A DNA stretch of 64,000 nt from Mesostigma viride (taxonomy: Eukaryota > Streptophyta > Mesostigmatophyceae > Mesostigmatales > Mesostigmataceae), in contig RPFO01000167.1 in the NCBI GenBank assembly GCA_009746045.1, positions 1,810,011-1,874,010 of the forward strand, in the 5' to 3' direction. The notes beneath the pieces are model-generated. The model saw only the letters and a program-made list of their open reading frames with translations, was not told the DNA's origin and ran no database searches. Shown here piece by piece: positions 55,527 through 64,000 of this stretch (within the stretch, counting starts at the first letter, position 1; every line of letters starts with the position of its first letter). The translations under genes were made by a program, and so were the position numbers.

Positions 55527-57485
55527 TAATTAATTAATTAATTAGGAACATAACTCCGTTGGGAGTATATGTAGCACATAGCCCTGAGAAGGGGCATATG
55601 AGCCTATAAGACATTCTAAGCTACTTCCTGCAAGGGTGGGAATGTAAACAACACTTGCTCTAGGTGCACCAGGGCACCCGCACCCTCATGGTCTATCACG
55701 CTATGCCCGGGTAAGGGGGGAGCATGCCTGTGAGGGGGAAGATCATCATGGCTATACAAGAGCTATGACATGGCTTCTCAGCAGAGAGTGACTCCCTGCA
55801 TGGGCACAACATCACTAAATAAGGCTAGGCATCGTCTGGGGTGTGGCACATCATAGGCACACATGTACATGACTAAAAAGGCTAGGCCTCAGCTGGTATA
55901 GTGCCTGTAGTAGGCGGGCATGTACAAGGCCACTGTCTAACTATTCTACACTACTGCTGTATTCCCCTAGGCTGGGGCTGGAGTTGCTGGGGCCGCGGTG
56001 GTCGAGGGGGTCGCTTGCCAGGGCTTGTGGCCGACGTAGATGGCCGCCCCCTTCCAGTACACCGGCTGGCCCGCCTTGGTCTGCCGGAGCTGGAGGTAGG
56101 TCGACCATAGCTCCCGTCGCCGTTGTTGCTGTGCCAGGGTCAAGTCGTCGTCAAGGGTGAAGAGAGTCTTCTCGAGCCGCTTGCGGCGTCTGAGAAAAGA
56201 AAGCTTGTCCGCCGGGGTCTTAAAGGTGAGAAGGAGCGGGGGCGGCCCGGCCTTACCCCGCGCGCGGGGAAGGCGGTGGGCGGCCAGCTCGATCTCACCA
56301 GTAAGGCCCATGCGATCAAGGATTTCTCTCTCAAAAGCACGCGCAAGCTTCTCGGAATTCTCACCTTCCTCCATCTTGAGATTCTTGACAATGACGTTGA
56401 GGCTGCGCTTGGCGAGCTCGGCCTCCTCGCGGAGGTCAAGCGTCTGCCGCTGGAGCTGGGCTGCGACGGCGGAGGTGGTGGAGGTGGTATGTTGCTTAAG
56501 CATGTCCGCCCAGGTCGTGATGGGAGGAGCATCGCCGGCCAGGCCAGCCGGGGCTGGCTTGGCGGCAATGTCCTTCACTGCCTGGGCGGTGAGGCCTGCT
56601 GTGTTCTGCAAGACCTCGATAGCGATGGCGTTATCCTTGAGGCGCTGGTCGATGTCGCGGAGCTGGGCGGTGATGGAGTCGGTGGAGGCGGAGGGGGGGG
56701 GGGGGTGGAGGCGAGGAGGGTGGCGGTGGCGGTGGGGATGGTGGGAAGCTCAGCAGCCAGCGTGCCGCCAAGTGCCGCCACATCTGCTGCAAGAGGGGTC
56801 ACGTGCTGCTCGAAAGCTTCCTTGAGGAGGGTGCGGATGGAGGCGTCGGAGGGGAAGGGGGGCGGTTTGGGAGCCCAGATCTCGGATTCGGAGCGTCCAA
56901 CAAGGGAGCAGAGGGCGAAGCGTTGAAGCTTGGGGCGGCTCATGCGGTGAAGGATGGGGAGAGCCTCGGCGGGGTCGACAAGCTGGCCATTACCAGGCCA
57001 GCGGCCGCGGTTGTGGGACGTGAGGTACACGCACATGGCTAGAAGCGAGGCGTGATGGCCGGAAAACACGTCGTCCATGAAGGCTCCTGGGCCTTGGAGC
57101 CAGTAGTTGGAGGCGTTGACGTCAAAGGAGCGCTCTTCCCAGGGCGGCTCAGCAGAGCGACTGCGCTTAGGGTCAGGCGATGCTGATGGCGAGGCGAGCC
57201 CGGGAGGCTGGGCGAGCACCAGTGCACTGCTAGTGTCACCGTTGCCATCTGGGCCGGTGGGCGAAGCTGCAGCCGAAGCTGCAGGCGTATTTTCATTGCC
57301 GAGCGCAGCCGCCAGGCTGCGTTGCGTCGAGAGGCGTTTGCTCATCGTATATTGCGTAATAGCGTCGGAAAATTATATCAGCATGTGCGTCTTAGAAAGA
57401 CGAAGCGATTGTGATATTCACAGCTGAATTCGGCGCTCAAACGTGAAAGTTATGAGCTCCGACAGCCATGGCTACCTCGTGGCTC
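55527..57485 (-). mobile_element. ORF1-only retroposon (HAL1-like), copy 2, full length with target-site duplication
   Basis: GAAGTGGCCAT flanks it at 55516-55526 and 57486-57496. Reading on the minus strand: 5' UTR from GAGCCACGAGGTAGCCATGG, a TGATATAATTTTC segment, ORF1 (57345-55967), a 3' UTR of about 430 bp, the ATACTCCCAACGGAGTTATG hairpin and a TTAA-repeat tail. Total 1959 bp. There is no RT or endonuclease ORF. Its 3' end (ATGTGCTACATATACTCCC AACGGAG) closely matches family B (ATGTGCTACATGACCTCCCC ACGGAGG). Confidence 0.88.
55967..57345 (-). CDS. L1-ORF1-like RNA-binding protein of the ORF1-only retroposon
   Basis: About 455 residues, starting MSKRLSTQRSLAAALGNENT. Layout: residues 1-60 Ala/Ser/Pro-rich with DPKRSRS; a globular part of about 65-190 with a conserved helix (RPKLQRFALCSLVGRSESEI) and QHVTPLAADVAALGGTLAAE; a Pro linker; helices likely to form a coiled coil (QLQRQTLDLREEAELAKRSL). 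An RRM-like region follows from SLNVIVKNLKMEEGENSEKL through AHRLPRARGKAGPPPLLLTF to TLDDDLTLAQQQRRRELWST, ending PVYWKGAAIYVGH. The DEDLTxxxxxxRRELWxxxxxxR...G..Y..G..I pattern is typical of ORF1 proteins of L1-type LINEs, which coat retroposon RNA. The frame is broken once, at a run of 13 G near 56692-56704; otherwise it is open. Confidence 0.8.
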
Positions 57486-57496
57486 GAAGTGGCCAT

Positions 57497-57826
57497 GGTG
57501 TCTGCGTTTAGGCGAAACTAGCAATGAAGGGCTAGAGAAATGCCAAAAAAATGCTCAGATGTTGAAGACGATGATTTAAGGATGTTTGGCGGCAAGTAGC
57601 TGATTTACAATTTATCGCTGATTTCTTTTACTGCCATCGGCATGGGGGGTAAACTGCATTTTTTCGTCGCGCGGACTAAAATAGAATTCATGATAGCGGC
57701 AGTAAATTCGCAGTTTTGGGGGGCTTTTTGATCGCGAAGGATGCATTAGTATCGGTAGCATTGCATTCCAAACCAAACTGGTGCTATATGCTACATTTTT
57801 GGCCATTCTCGGTAAGTAATTCTTCA
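57497..57826. other. Spacer between head-to-head retroposon copies
   Basis: No gene is supported. The minus frame 57863-57612 has no conserved feature. It ends with AATTCTTCA at 57818-57826, which also follows the tail of copy 3 at 62239-62247. Confidence 0.4.
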
Positions 57827-59084
57827 TGTACATGTCGAGAGCCAAGAGCCACGAGGTAGCCATGGCTGACGGCGGAGCTCATAACTTTCACGTTTGAGCC
57901 CCAAATTCAGCTGTGAATATCACTATCGCTTCGTCTTTCTAAGACGCACATGCTGATATAATTTTCCGAATCTAACACGCAATATATGACGAGCAAACGT
58001 CCTTTGACGCAACGCAGTTTGGCGGATGCGCTCGCCCATGAAAATGCGGCAGCTGCGGCTGCAGCTTCGCCATCAGGTCCGGCTGGCAGCGGTGACACTA
58101 GTCGTGCACTGGTGGCCACCCAGCAACCTCCCGGGCTTAATGCCTCGCCATCGGCATCGCCTGACCCGAAACGCACCCGCCCAGCCGACAAAACAGGATG
58201 GTCCCGCCCCTCGGAACCGCGCTTTCGGCCCCACCCTTTCAAGGTCGATGATCACGACTGGAACAACATGTCTCCTGACGATGCTATGGACTGCATCTTC
58301 TTCGGGGACTACGCCTCGCTTTACGACCTGTGCATCCATCTCTACGACCAAGGTCGCCTCCTCTGCAGCAACGGCAGCCCCTGGCTAGCCCACGGCGCCA
58401 TGCTTGGCTGCCCCCGCCCCGAACTCCAGCACGCCGTCCTCAACTCCCTTCTCCAGCGCTCTGACGGCGAGATCTGGGCTCCATCCATCTCCGCCTCCAC
58501 CCTCCGTTCCATCCTCACGGAAGCCTTTCAGCAGCACGTGACCCCCCAATTGCTGCTGACGTCGCAGCAATGGGTGGCACGCTGGCTGCTGAACTTCCTC
58601 ACATTTCCACCGCTGCCGCCTGAGTTGGTGGCCGAGAGTTTGCTCAGTTGGCCAAGAGTTTGCTCACTTGACAGCCAGTATTCCAACTTAGTGTGAAATC
58701 AATGGAATAATATCACGTACCTCCCCGCAAGTGTTCCCCAAAGTAAAGTGTCGCCCCCCCCCCCCCCCCCCCCCCCCCCTCCCTCCCCCCACGCTGCCTC
58801 ACCCTAGCCAGGTATGGTTTCTAGCCACTTGTGCACGAAGCTTTGACATGTAGTTTCCACAGAAAAACGATGCAAATTGTAGTCATGACATGCACCATAA
58901 TAATAATAAATCGTTAAGACGTCAGTTCCACTAAAAATCATGAAAGTTCACCGCAGCTCCACTACGTTACTTTTAGTCGTTACAATACCAATGTCACAAT
59001 CTAACGAAGAACGCCCATGAGATGAAGCCCAACAAGGCAATTAAGGTTCAAGCTAGGCTCGGCTGTGCCTCCCATTCCGCCTAT

Positions 59085-59401
59085 CTATGCCCATGCCCGT
59101 GCCTATGCCACCACCCATGCCAGCCATGCCCATGCCTATGCCACCACCCATGCCAGCCATGCCCATGCCGCCGCCCATGCCCATGCCACCACCGCCCATG
59201 CCAGCCATGCATGCCCATGCCCATGCCGCCGCCCATGCCACCGCCGCCCAGCCCCATGCCCATCCCACAGCCGCCCATGCCAGCCATGCCCATTCCCAGC
59301 CCCATGCCACCGCCCATGCCAGCCATTCCCATTCCCATGCCCATGCCACCGCCCATGCCCATGCCCATGCCACCGCCCATGCCCATGCCCATGCCACCAC
59401 C

Positions 59402-59435
<34 letters not shown>

Positions 59436-59653
59436 CCACCGCCCATGCCCATGCCAGTGCCGCCCATGCAAGCGCCGCCCATGCCACCGCTCATGCCACC
59501 GCCCATGCCCATGCCAGCGCTACCCATGCCACCGCCCATGCCACCGTCCATGCCCATCCCACCGCCGCCCATGCCAGCCCGGCCCATGCCCAGCCCCATG
59601 CCCATGCCACCGCCCATGCCCATGCCACCGCCCATGCCCATGCCATCCATAGC

Positions 59654-59720
<67 letters not shown>

Positions 59721-59725
59721 GGTTT
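59085..59725. repeat. CCATGC / CCATGCCACCGC array
   Basis: Hexanucleotide-based array with interspersed CCACCG and CCAGC units, ending in about 12 perfect CCATGC units (59650-59720). It keeps frames open on both strands: Pro-Met repeats on plus, Gly-Met repeats on minus (MAAANYIIVFVIKKRVYCNL start at 59854). Neither can be preferred from sequence alone. Confidence 0.93.
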
Positions 59726-59739
59726 ACGGTGTGACGAGC

Positions 59740-60117
59740 TATGGATGCCGAGAATGCTCATAACTTTTACATCCGGGCATGAAATTTGGTCGGGTAAATT
59801 GCAGTAGACGCGCTTTTTGATGACGAACACGATGATATAATTTGCGGCCGCCATCGCCCAAGATTTAGCGCAATATCATAAAACGCAGCACAGGCAGGGT
59901 TCGTATTTTCCGGAAACTAGCCATGGCGGAATCACCGTCAGCCGCCTCCCATTCCCCCGCCGATGGGGAGGACTCAGCGCCTCACACCATTACGCAACTA
60001 GTCGACGCTGTGGACACCATTGCGACACTGCCACCGGCCAACGCGGCAGCCATTACCGCCTCCTCCAAGCGGCTTAAAGAATGCATGACCGCTAAAGACG
60101 GCTTAAAGAATGCATGA
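59740..60117 (+). pseudogene. 5' fragment of a second ORF1-type retroposon
   Basis: 59740-59880 resembles the ORF1-only 5' UTR: AATGCTCATAACTTTTACAT compared with CGTGCTCATAACTTTCCCGT, and GATGATATAATTTGCGG...GCGCAATAT compared with GCTGATATAATTTTCCG...ACGCAATAT. The following frame (59923-60117) reads MAESPSAASHSPADGEDSAP, HTITQLVDAVDTIATLPPAN and stops after a local duplication of CTTAAAGAATGCATGACCGC. It has the same Ala/Ser/Pro-rich style as the other ORF1 N-termini but is not the same sequence. Confidence 0.45.
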
Positions 60118-60159
60118 CCGCTATATACCGCAAAACGAAAGTCCGCAGCAGGCAGCCTG

Positions 60160-60644
60160 TCATGATTTCAAAAATACTTCGCCCTGTACCTGCTTTCTGG
60201 TGCCCTTGAATACATTGGTCGCCGTCCCAGCTTGCTGCTTAGCTGCCATGGCCTTCATTTGCCGACTTAAAACGGCATGGTCCACTTCGTCAAGGTCAAC
60301 TTCCAATCTGGCCATGTCGCGTGCTAGAAGGGCCCTGTCCTCAGCATCCCGCTGTTCATCTTCTTCCCCATCAGAGTGGGCTTCTTTATCATTAGCAGCC
60401 CTCTTGTCAATGCCTTTCGCGCTATCAAGCTGATGCCCAGGTCATCCGGAGCGACTTTCGGCTCCTTCGTATCGCCGCAGCATTCCTTGCACAGAATTTT
60501 CTGTCCAAAACCTTCTTCTCCCACGCCTACGCCACAAAAAACATGCATCCACTTGCCGCATGTGCACTTGAGGACTGAGCCAGTCATGTTTCCGCAACCA
60601 CCCCCGCATAATTGCATGGTTTCGGTGCCCATTGTGGCAGCCAT
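60160..60644 (-). CDS. PHD-like zinc-finger plus coiled-coil protein, one frame change
   Basis: Start MAATMGTETMQLCGGGCG. The Cys/His order C-x3-C-x9-C-x-C-x4-H-x2-C-x15-C-x2-C (CGGGC, KCTCGKWMHVFC, LCKECC) fits the C4HC3 ligands of a PHD-type finger. After PDDLG (about residue 70) the other frame continues convincingly: GIDKRAANDKEAHSDGEEDE, then a charged helix (DMARLEVDLDEVDHAVLSRQ) and ...GEVFLKS with stop at 60160-60162. The frame change lies at 60435-60465; a short unrecognised intron (acceptor GGGCATCAG) or an indel would explain it. Total about 160 residues. It lies inside the inverted-repeat element near its right end, so it may be a transposon-encoded DNA- or chromatin-binding protein. 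Confidence 0.55.
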
Positions 60645-60789
60645 TTCCGCTTGTTCTCACCCACCGAGCTCTGAACGTGTGCAACAGTTGCTTTCATTCA
60701 AATTCGACGTGCAGTGCAGTCCGTTAAACCCAAAATGCCGAGCAGTCGAGCACGCATAAAATGCCTCGCTACTACGGTAGTTGCGACCG

Positions 60790-60975
60790 ACTAGATCTGA
60801 CAGAAAAATGCCTAGGCATTTTTTTTTCAGGACTAGATCTGACAGAAAAATGCCTAGTCATTTTTCTGTCAGATCTAGTCCTGAAAAAAAAATGCCTAGG
60901 CATTTTTCTGTCAGATCTAGTCCTGAAAAAAAAAAGCCTAGTCGAATCCAAAAGTGCCTAGGCATTTTTCGATTT
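60790..60975. repeat. Cluster of palindromes upstream of the zinc-finger ORF
   Basis: AAAAATGCCTAGGCATTTTT is a perfect 20-bp palindrome (60804-60823). Variants recur near 60846-60865, 60889-60907 and 60954-60969. GACTAGATCTGACAG and its complement flank them, making a larger fold-back (60830-60852 with 60859-60881). It lies between the ORF start (60644) and the right inverted repeat of the element. Confidence 0.85.
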
Positions 60976-62276
60976 GCCGTACTTCCTGAACAAGCCGCGC
61001 GTTGCGCGCCGAAAGTTTGCTCACTTAGAATCCTTGGCCAACTGAGCAAACTTTCGGCCACCGACTCCCTCCACCTCCACTGCCATTTCCGCCTCCACTG
61101 CCGACATCAAAGCCCAGCTCCTCGACCTCGACCAACGCCTTCAAGCCACCGCCAACGCCCTTGAGAGCTTGCATGACACCGCCGGCCTCACCGCCCAGGC
61201 GGTGAAGGACATCGCCGCCCAGCCGGCGCCTGCTGGCCCGGCCGGCGATGCTCCCTCCACCTGGGCGGACTTGCTGCACACCACCTCCACCACCTCCACG
61301 GCCATCTCGGCACAACTCAAGCAACAAGCCCTCGACCTTCGCGAGGAAACCGACATCGCCCGGCGCAGCCACAATGTCATCGTCAAGCACTTCGACCAGC
61401 CGGCAGGTGAGACCTCCACGAGCCTTCTTGAGGCATTTAAGCGCGACATTCTTGCCCCCATGCTACTCACTGGTGAGCTGGACATGTCGGCTGTCCGCCT
61501 CCCCCGCGCGCGGGGGAAGGCTGGCCCGGCACCCGTGCTCCTCACCTTTAAGTACATGGCGGACAAGCTGTCGTTCCTTAAATGCCGCAAGAAGCTCTCG
61601 AGGACTCGCTTCACGCTGGACGACGACTTGACCCTGGCCCAGCAACAGCGGCGACGCGAGCTATGGCCGACCTACCTTCAGCTCCGGCACAGCGCAGGGG
61701 GGAAGCGCCGGTATACTGGAGGGGGGCGGTCATCCACGTTGACCACAAGCCCTGGCAGCCCCCTCCTGCCACCCCAGACTAGGGAATCCATACCAGTAGT
61801 GTAGATTAGTCAGGCTTAGCCTAGCATGTGGCCCACGCGCATGTGCGCCCATAATGGTCCCCATGGATGTTGTCTACAGAATTTAGCCAAGCCCTGCCTA
61901 TAACGGGACCCCCATGGATGTTGCATTAAGAATTTCGCCATGCTATGCCATGCAGAGAGATGCTCTCTGTAGAGAAGCCATGTCCTAGCTCTTGTATAGC
62001 CATGATGATCTTCCCCACCTCAGGTGGGGATCTGTCATAGTATGACAGGCTCCCCTTCGCTGGGTGTTGCCTGAAACTCTGGGTGGTGCAGGTGCCCTAG
62101 TGCACCTAGAGCAAGTGTTGTTTACATTCCCACCCTTGCAGGAAGTAGCTTAGAATGTATGATAGGCCATATGCCCCTTCTCTGGGCTATGTGCTACATA
62201 TACTCCCAACGGAGTTATGTTACAATTCAATTCAATTCAATTCTTCAGGCCTCCGCAGTGCATGGGTATGCCTTAA

Positions 62277-63975
62277 CCCCTAAATGGTCTGGCTGCCGAT
62301 TTTCCGCCTAAAACTGAGTTACAGCCGACACGTCGGCCCCTTCTCGGGGGACCAAATGCCGCGAAAACTATTGAGAATTAGGAAAAGTTTAGCTGAGAAG
62401 ATCGAAAGTTTATAATTTTCCTCACAGCATGGTACTAGGGTTTGCATACTTCTGACAAAGTTATAGAGGTGTTCTGGTCGGTCAAAGTACAAGGGGTCAG
62501 GGTACTTTTTCGCGTACAACGTGCATTCCGGAAAACGACGACCTGGCCATGGCGGCTTGCGCCCACGCATGGCATTTACGTTTTCGTTCGAATTTTCTGA
62601 CCAAACTCAGGAAATTGATTTTATACGTCCTAAAGATGATACAGGCCAATTTTTGGTTCGCGGGAATGCCATTTGATAGGTGTCGGCAGCGTTCTTGCTG
62701 GAAAAAACTGCGATCAGGCCGGACGATAGAAACGTTGACAGCAATACCTTTCCGGCGTATTTTAAAGGATATATTGGTTTCTTTGTACTTTTTATGATAC
62801 ATAGTAGTCGTAAACGTGCAAGGGTGGCCAGAAATCGCCGAATCCAGCGACCATGCTGCACAACTTTGGCGTGCCGAAATGCGCCATTTTGCGGCCACCG
62901 CCTGGGCCAAGGTAACGCCATCCATGCCTGGTAAAGCTTAAGCATCGTTTTCCTATCGATGTTTGACGTTCATATATACGTTCTAGCTTGTGTAGCACAT
63001 TCTTTTTGCATTATTCATGCTCTTTCTTGACCCTGGCCTGGCCCCTTTCTAAAACACCCTTCTTAGATGCTTCCATCAGTCAGTTGACCTGCCACAGGGT
63101 GATGGTGATAAGTTTTAGAGTCTGTATGGGTTTGAATACCTCCATATATGTTTGTTATACATTTCCCACACACATATTGCATGAGTGTGAGGTAGTTGGC
63201 TGGTCTCTGTGGCATCATCAAGCATGTAACCGGTGAGTAGAAGCTTCCCATTGTCAGCATGTGCCACCAGGTGTGCTGGCCATCACCTGGAAAGCTATAG
63301 CAGCTTAGGCCTAGTTTATCCTTGCTAGGGCAGGCTGAAATAGGCTTAAAATCACTAGTTTGTTGGTGGCTGCCTCCTAGAATGCATGCCTTGCGTAGGG
63401 TATCCGTACCACGTTACCTACGTGCATGGACAAGGTGGCACCTGCACATAGGTGCCATGTAAGGGCAGTGTGATGATGCAGTTATGTTTCCCCATCATTG
63501 TGGAAGGGAAATGTATTGTGTGGCATGGTTGGGGGCCATATTAGTAGGTATTAGTAGGTAGTATGCCCACCCCTACCCCCTTGGTTGCTTTTTACCACCG
63601 GTACCCCTATGGGCTGTACTGGGTGTAACTGCTGGTATACCCACCCAAATGATGACCCCAATGGCTCAAACTGTTCAGCAACTAATTGTTTATCATCCCT
63701 GAAGTGGTAGGTGCCTAGCTCTTATAACATAATTCACAATGCACATTCTACCAAAAATGAAAACGCTCGTCTTGACCCCCCTGACTTTGACGGCAGTTAT
63801 ACATGGCCTACCCTGCATATATGTAAGGTTGTGATATACCAACCCGAAGGGCAACTCATGGACATGCTTGGCCCCCAAGGACAGCCATTGGATATGGGTG
63901 GGTTGGATGGCATCTGGTTTGCAAAATTGTGAAGTTACAGCCGATGCATCGGCAGTATTTCTGCCCATTTAGGGG
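62277..63975 (-). mobile_element. piggyBac-like non-autonomous element, copy 2 (TTAA flanks)
   Basis: Flanked by TTAA at 62273-62276 and 63976-63979. Ends start CCCCTAAATGG, with subterminal CCGATGCATCGG (63947 region). It is about 95% identical to the complement of 45935-47623 along its whole 1.70 kb. Together the two copies form a 1.7-kb inverted repeat separated by about 14.7 kb. No recognisable transposase. Confidence 0.78.
62497..62925 (-). CDS. Hypothetical ORF inside piggyBac-like element, copy 2
   Basis: 142 codons, differing from the 46975-47403 frame at about four residues (for example ISARQS for ISAHQS, YKINFLSLV for YKINTLSLA). Same caveat: competing frames are equally open, and no family is recognised. 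Confidence 0.22.
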   Translation of the reverse strand: MDGVTLAQAVAAKWRISARQSCAAWSLDSAISGHPCTFTTTMYHKKYKETNISFKIRRKGIAVNVSIVRPDRSFFQQERCRHLSNGIPANQKLACIIFRTYKINFLSLVRKFERKRKCHAWAQAAMARSSFSGMHVVREKVP

Positions 63976-64000
63976 TTAACCTGGACTATCCCGTGCGGAA

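Larger units (their letters stand above)
58622..61067. mobile_element. Inverted-repeat element, 2.45 kb, inserted in ORF1-only copy 3
   Basis: 58622-58656 and the complement of 61033-61067 match at 33 of 35 positions (GTGGCCGA.AGTTTGCTCAG then TTGGCCAAG). CCT occurs on both sides (58619-58621 and 61068-61070), a possible 3-bp duplication. Subterminal copies of GTTTGCTCACTT lie just inside both ends. The insertion point falls exactly where ORF1 homology stops and resumes. Inside are a C run (58757-58779), a CCATGC array, a 5' fragment of another ORF1-type retroposon, and a PHD-like zinc-finger ORF. No transposase recognised, so it is either non-autonomous or of a type I do not know. Confidence 0.75.
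57986..61804 (+). pseudogene. L1-ORF1-like protein of copy 3, interrupted by insertion
   Basis: First part 57986-58621: MTSKRPLTQRSLADALAHEN, ASPDPKRTRPADKTG, DAMDCIFFGDYASLYDLCIH, PELQHAVLNSLLQRSDGEIW. It is frameshifted after QQHVTP at a C6 run (58542-58547). Second part from 61068: DIKAQLLDLDQRLQATANAL (61102 on), SLHDTAGLTAQAVKDIA, QQALDLREETDIARRSHNVI, VRLPRARGKAGPAPVLLTFK, FTLDDDLTLAQQQRRRELWP. The end diverges after a frame change near 61700 (GKRRYTGGGR instead of the YWKGAAIYV of copy 2). About 60-65% identical in protein to copy 2, so the copies are not very recent sisters. Confidence 0.8.
57827..62238 (+). mobile_element. ORF1-only retroposon (HAL1-like), copy 3, split by a DNA element
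   Basis: The 5' part is 57827-58621 and the 3' part 61068-62238, together 1966 bp, the same as copy 2. A 9-bp duplication (AATTCTTCA, 57818-57826 and 62239-62247) is plausible although the tail is AATTC-rich. The 3' UTR carries CATGATGATCTTCCCC, the GGGCTATGTGCTACATATAC TCCCAACGGAGTTATG end and a (AATTC)n tail. It is head-to-head with copy 2, the 5' ends about 340 bp apart. Confidence 0.85.

Noticed and set aside
57612-57863. 83-residue minus ORF between the two ORF1-only copies
   Set aside because: Overlaps a retroposon 5' end and has no recognisable feature.
59022-59854. Pro-Met-rich or Gly-Met-rich protein genes
   Set aside because: All frames of the CCATGC array are open on both strands; sequence gives no reason to choose one.
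45935-63975. Organelle-type inverted repeat
   Set aside because: The arms are bounded by CCCCTAAATGG inverted ends and TTAA/TTAG duplications, so they are two transposon copies; flanks are nuclear, with introns and LINEs.

Overview
This window is nuclear DNA from a eukaryote, most likely a green-lineage (streptophyte or chlorophyte) alga. The evidence is GC-rich multi-exon genes with short GT-AG introns, a secreted protein with a plant-type Root_cap domain, a ParB-like protein with a candidate organelle-targeting N-terminus, and an HSPA12-type Hsp70 relative, all set in very repeat-rich DNA with many LINE remnants. I saw no rRNA, tRNA gene, CRISPR array or prokaryotic operon. The organism call is inference.

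Layout. 1-12255 is a minisatellite of 31-bp and 23-bp units, running off the left edge. A possible last exon of a broken gene follows at 12411-12801. 13501-18410 holds nested retroelements, including a LINE 3' fragment whose internal CATC tract has grown to about 214 copies. 18599-22808 (minus) is a four-exon HSPA12-like gene whose exon phases all fit. 23011-26388 is a candidate DNA transposon with 32-bp inverted ends, two unknown ORFs and a 700-bp GAGGC array. 27307-30267 is a coiled-coil and glutamine-rich repeat protein. 31240-35212 is a pile of truncated LINEs, a small TTA-flanked element and tRNA-related repeats. 36340-41830 has a 32-bp minisatellite, a lone exon and a six-exon ParBc_2 gene (minus). 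42485-47700 has more LINEs and a TTAG-flanked piggyBac-like element. 50197-52367 is the Root_cap gene. 52679-63975 holds a LINE with an intact target-site duplication, two full-length copies of an ORF1-only retroposon, a zinc-finger-bearing inverted-repeat element inside one of them, and a second piggyBac-like copy in inverted orientation.

The most interesting system is a non-autonomous retroposon of about 1.96 kb that encodes only an L1-ORF1-like RNA-binding protein, with no reverse transcriptase. It is present in three near full-length copies. Its 3' end (a CTCC-GTTG-GGAG hairpin followed by a simple AATT-type tail) matches the 3' end of a resident LINE family (called B here), and a second LINE family (A) ends in a similar hairpin. 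This suggests an ORF1-only parasite (comparable to mammalian HAL1) using the LINE machinery through a shared 3' end. Host genes interpretable with confidence are the HSPA12-like, ParBc_2 and Root_cap genes. Several frames, including the Root_cap gene, break exactly at C or G homopolymers, so some 'pseudogene' calls could be assembly error.
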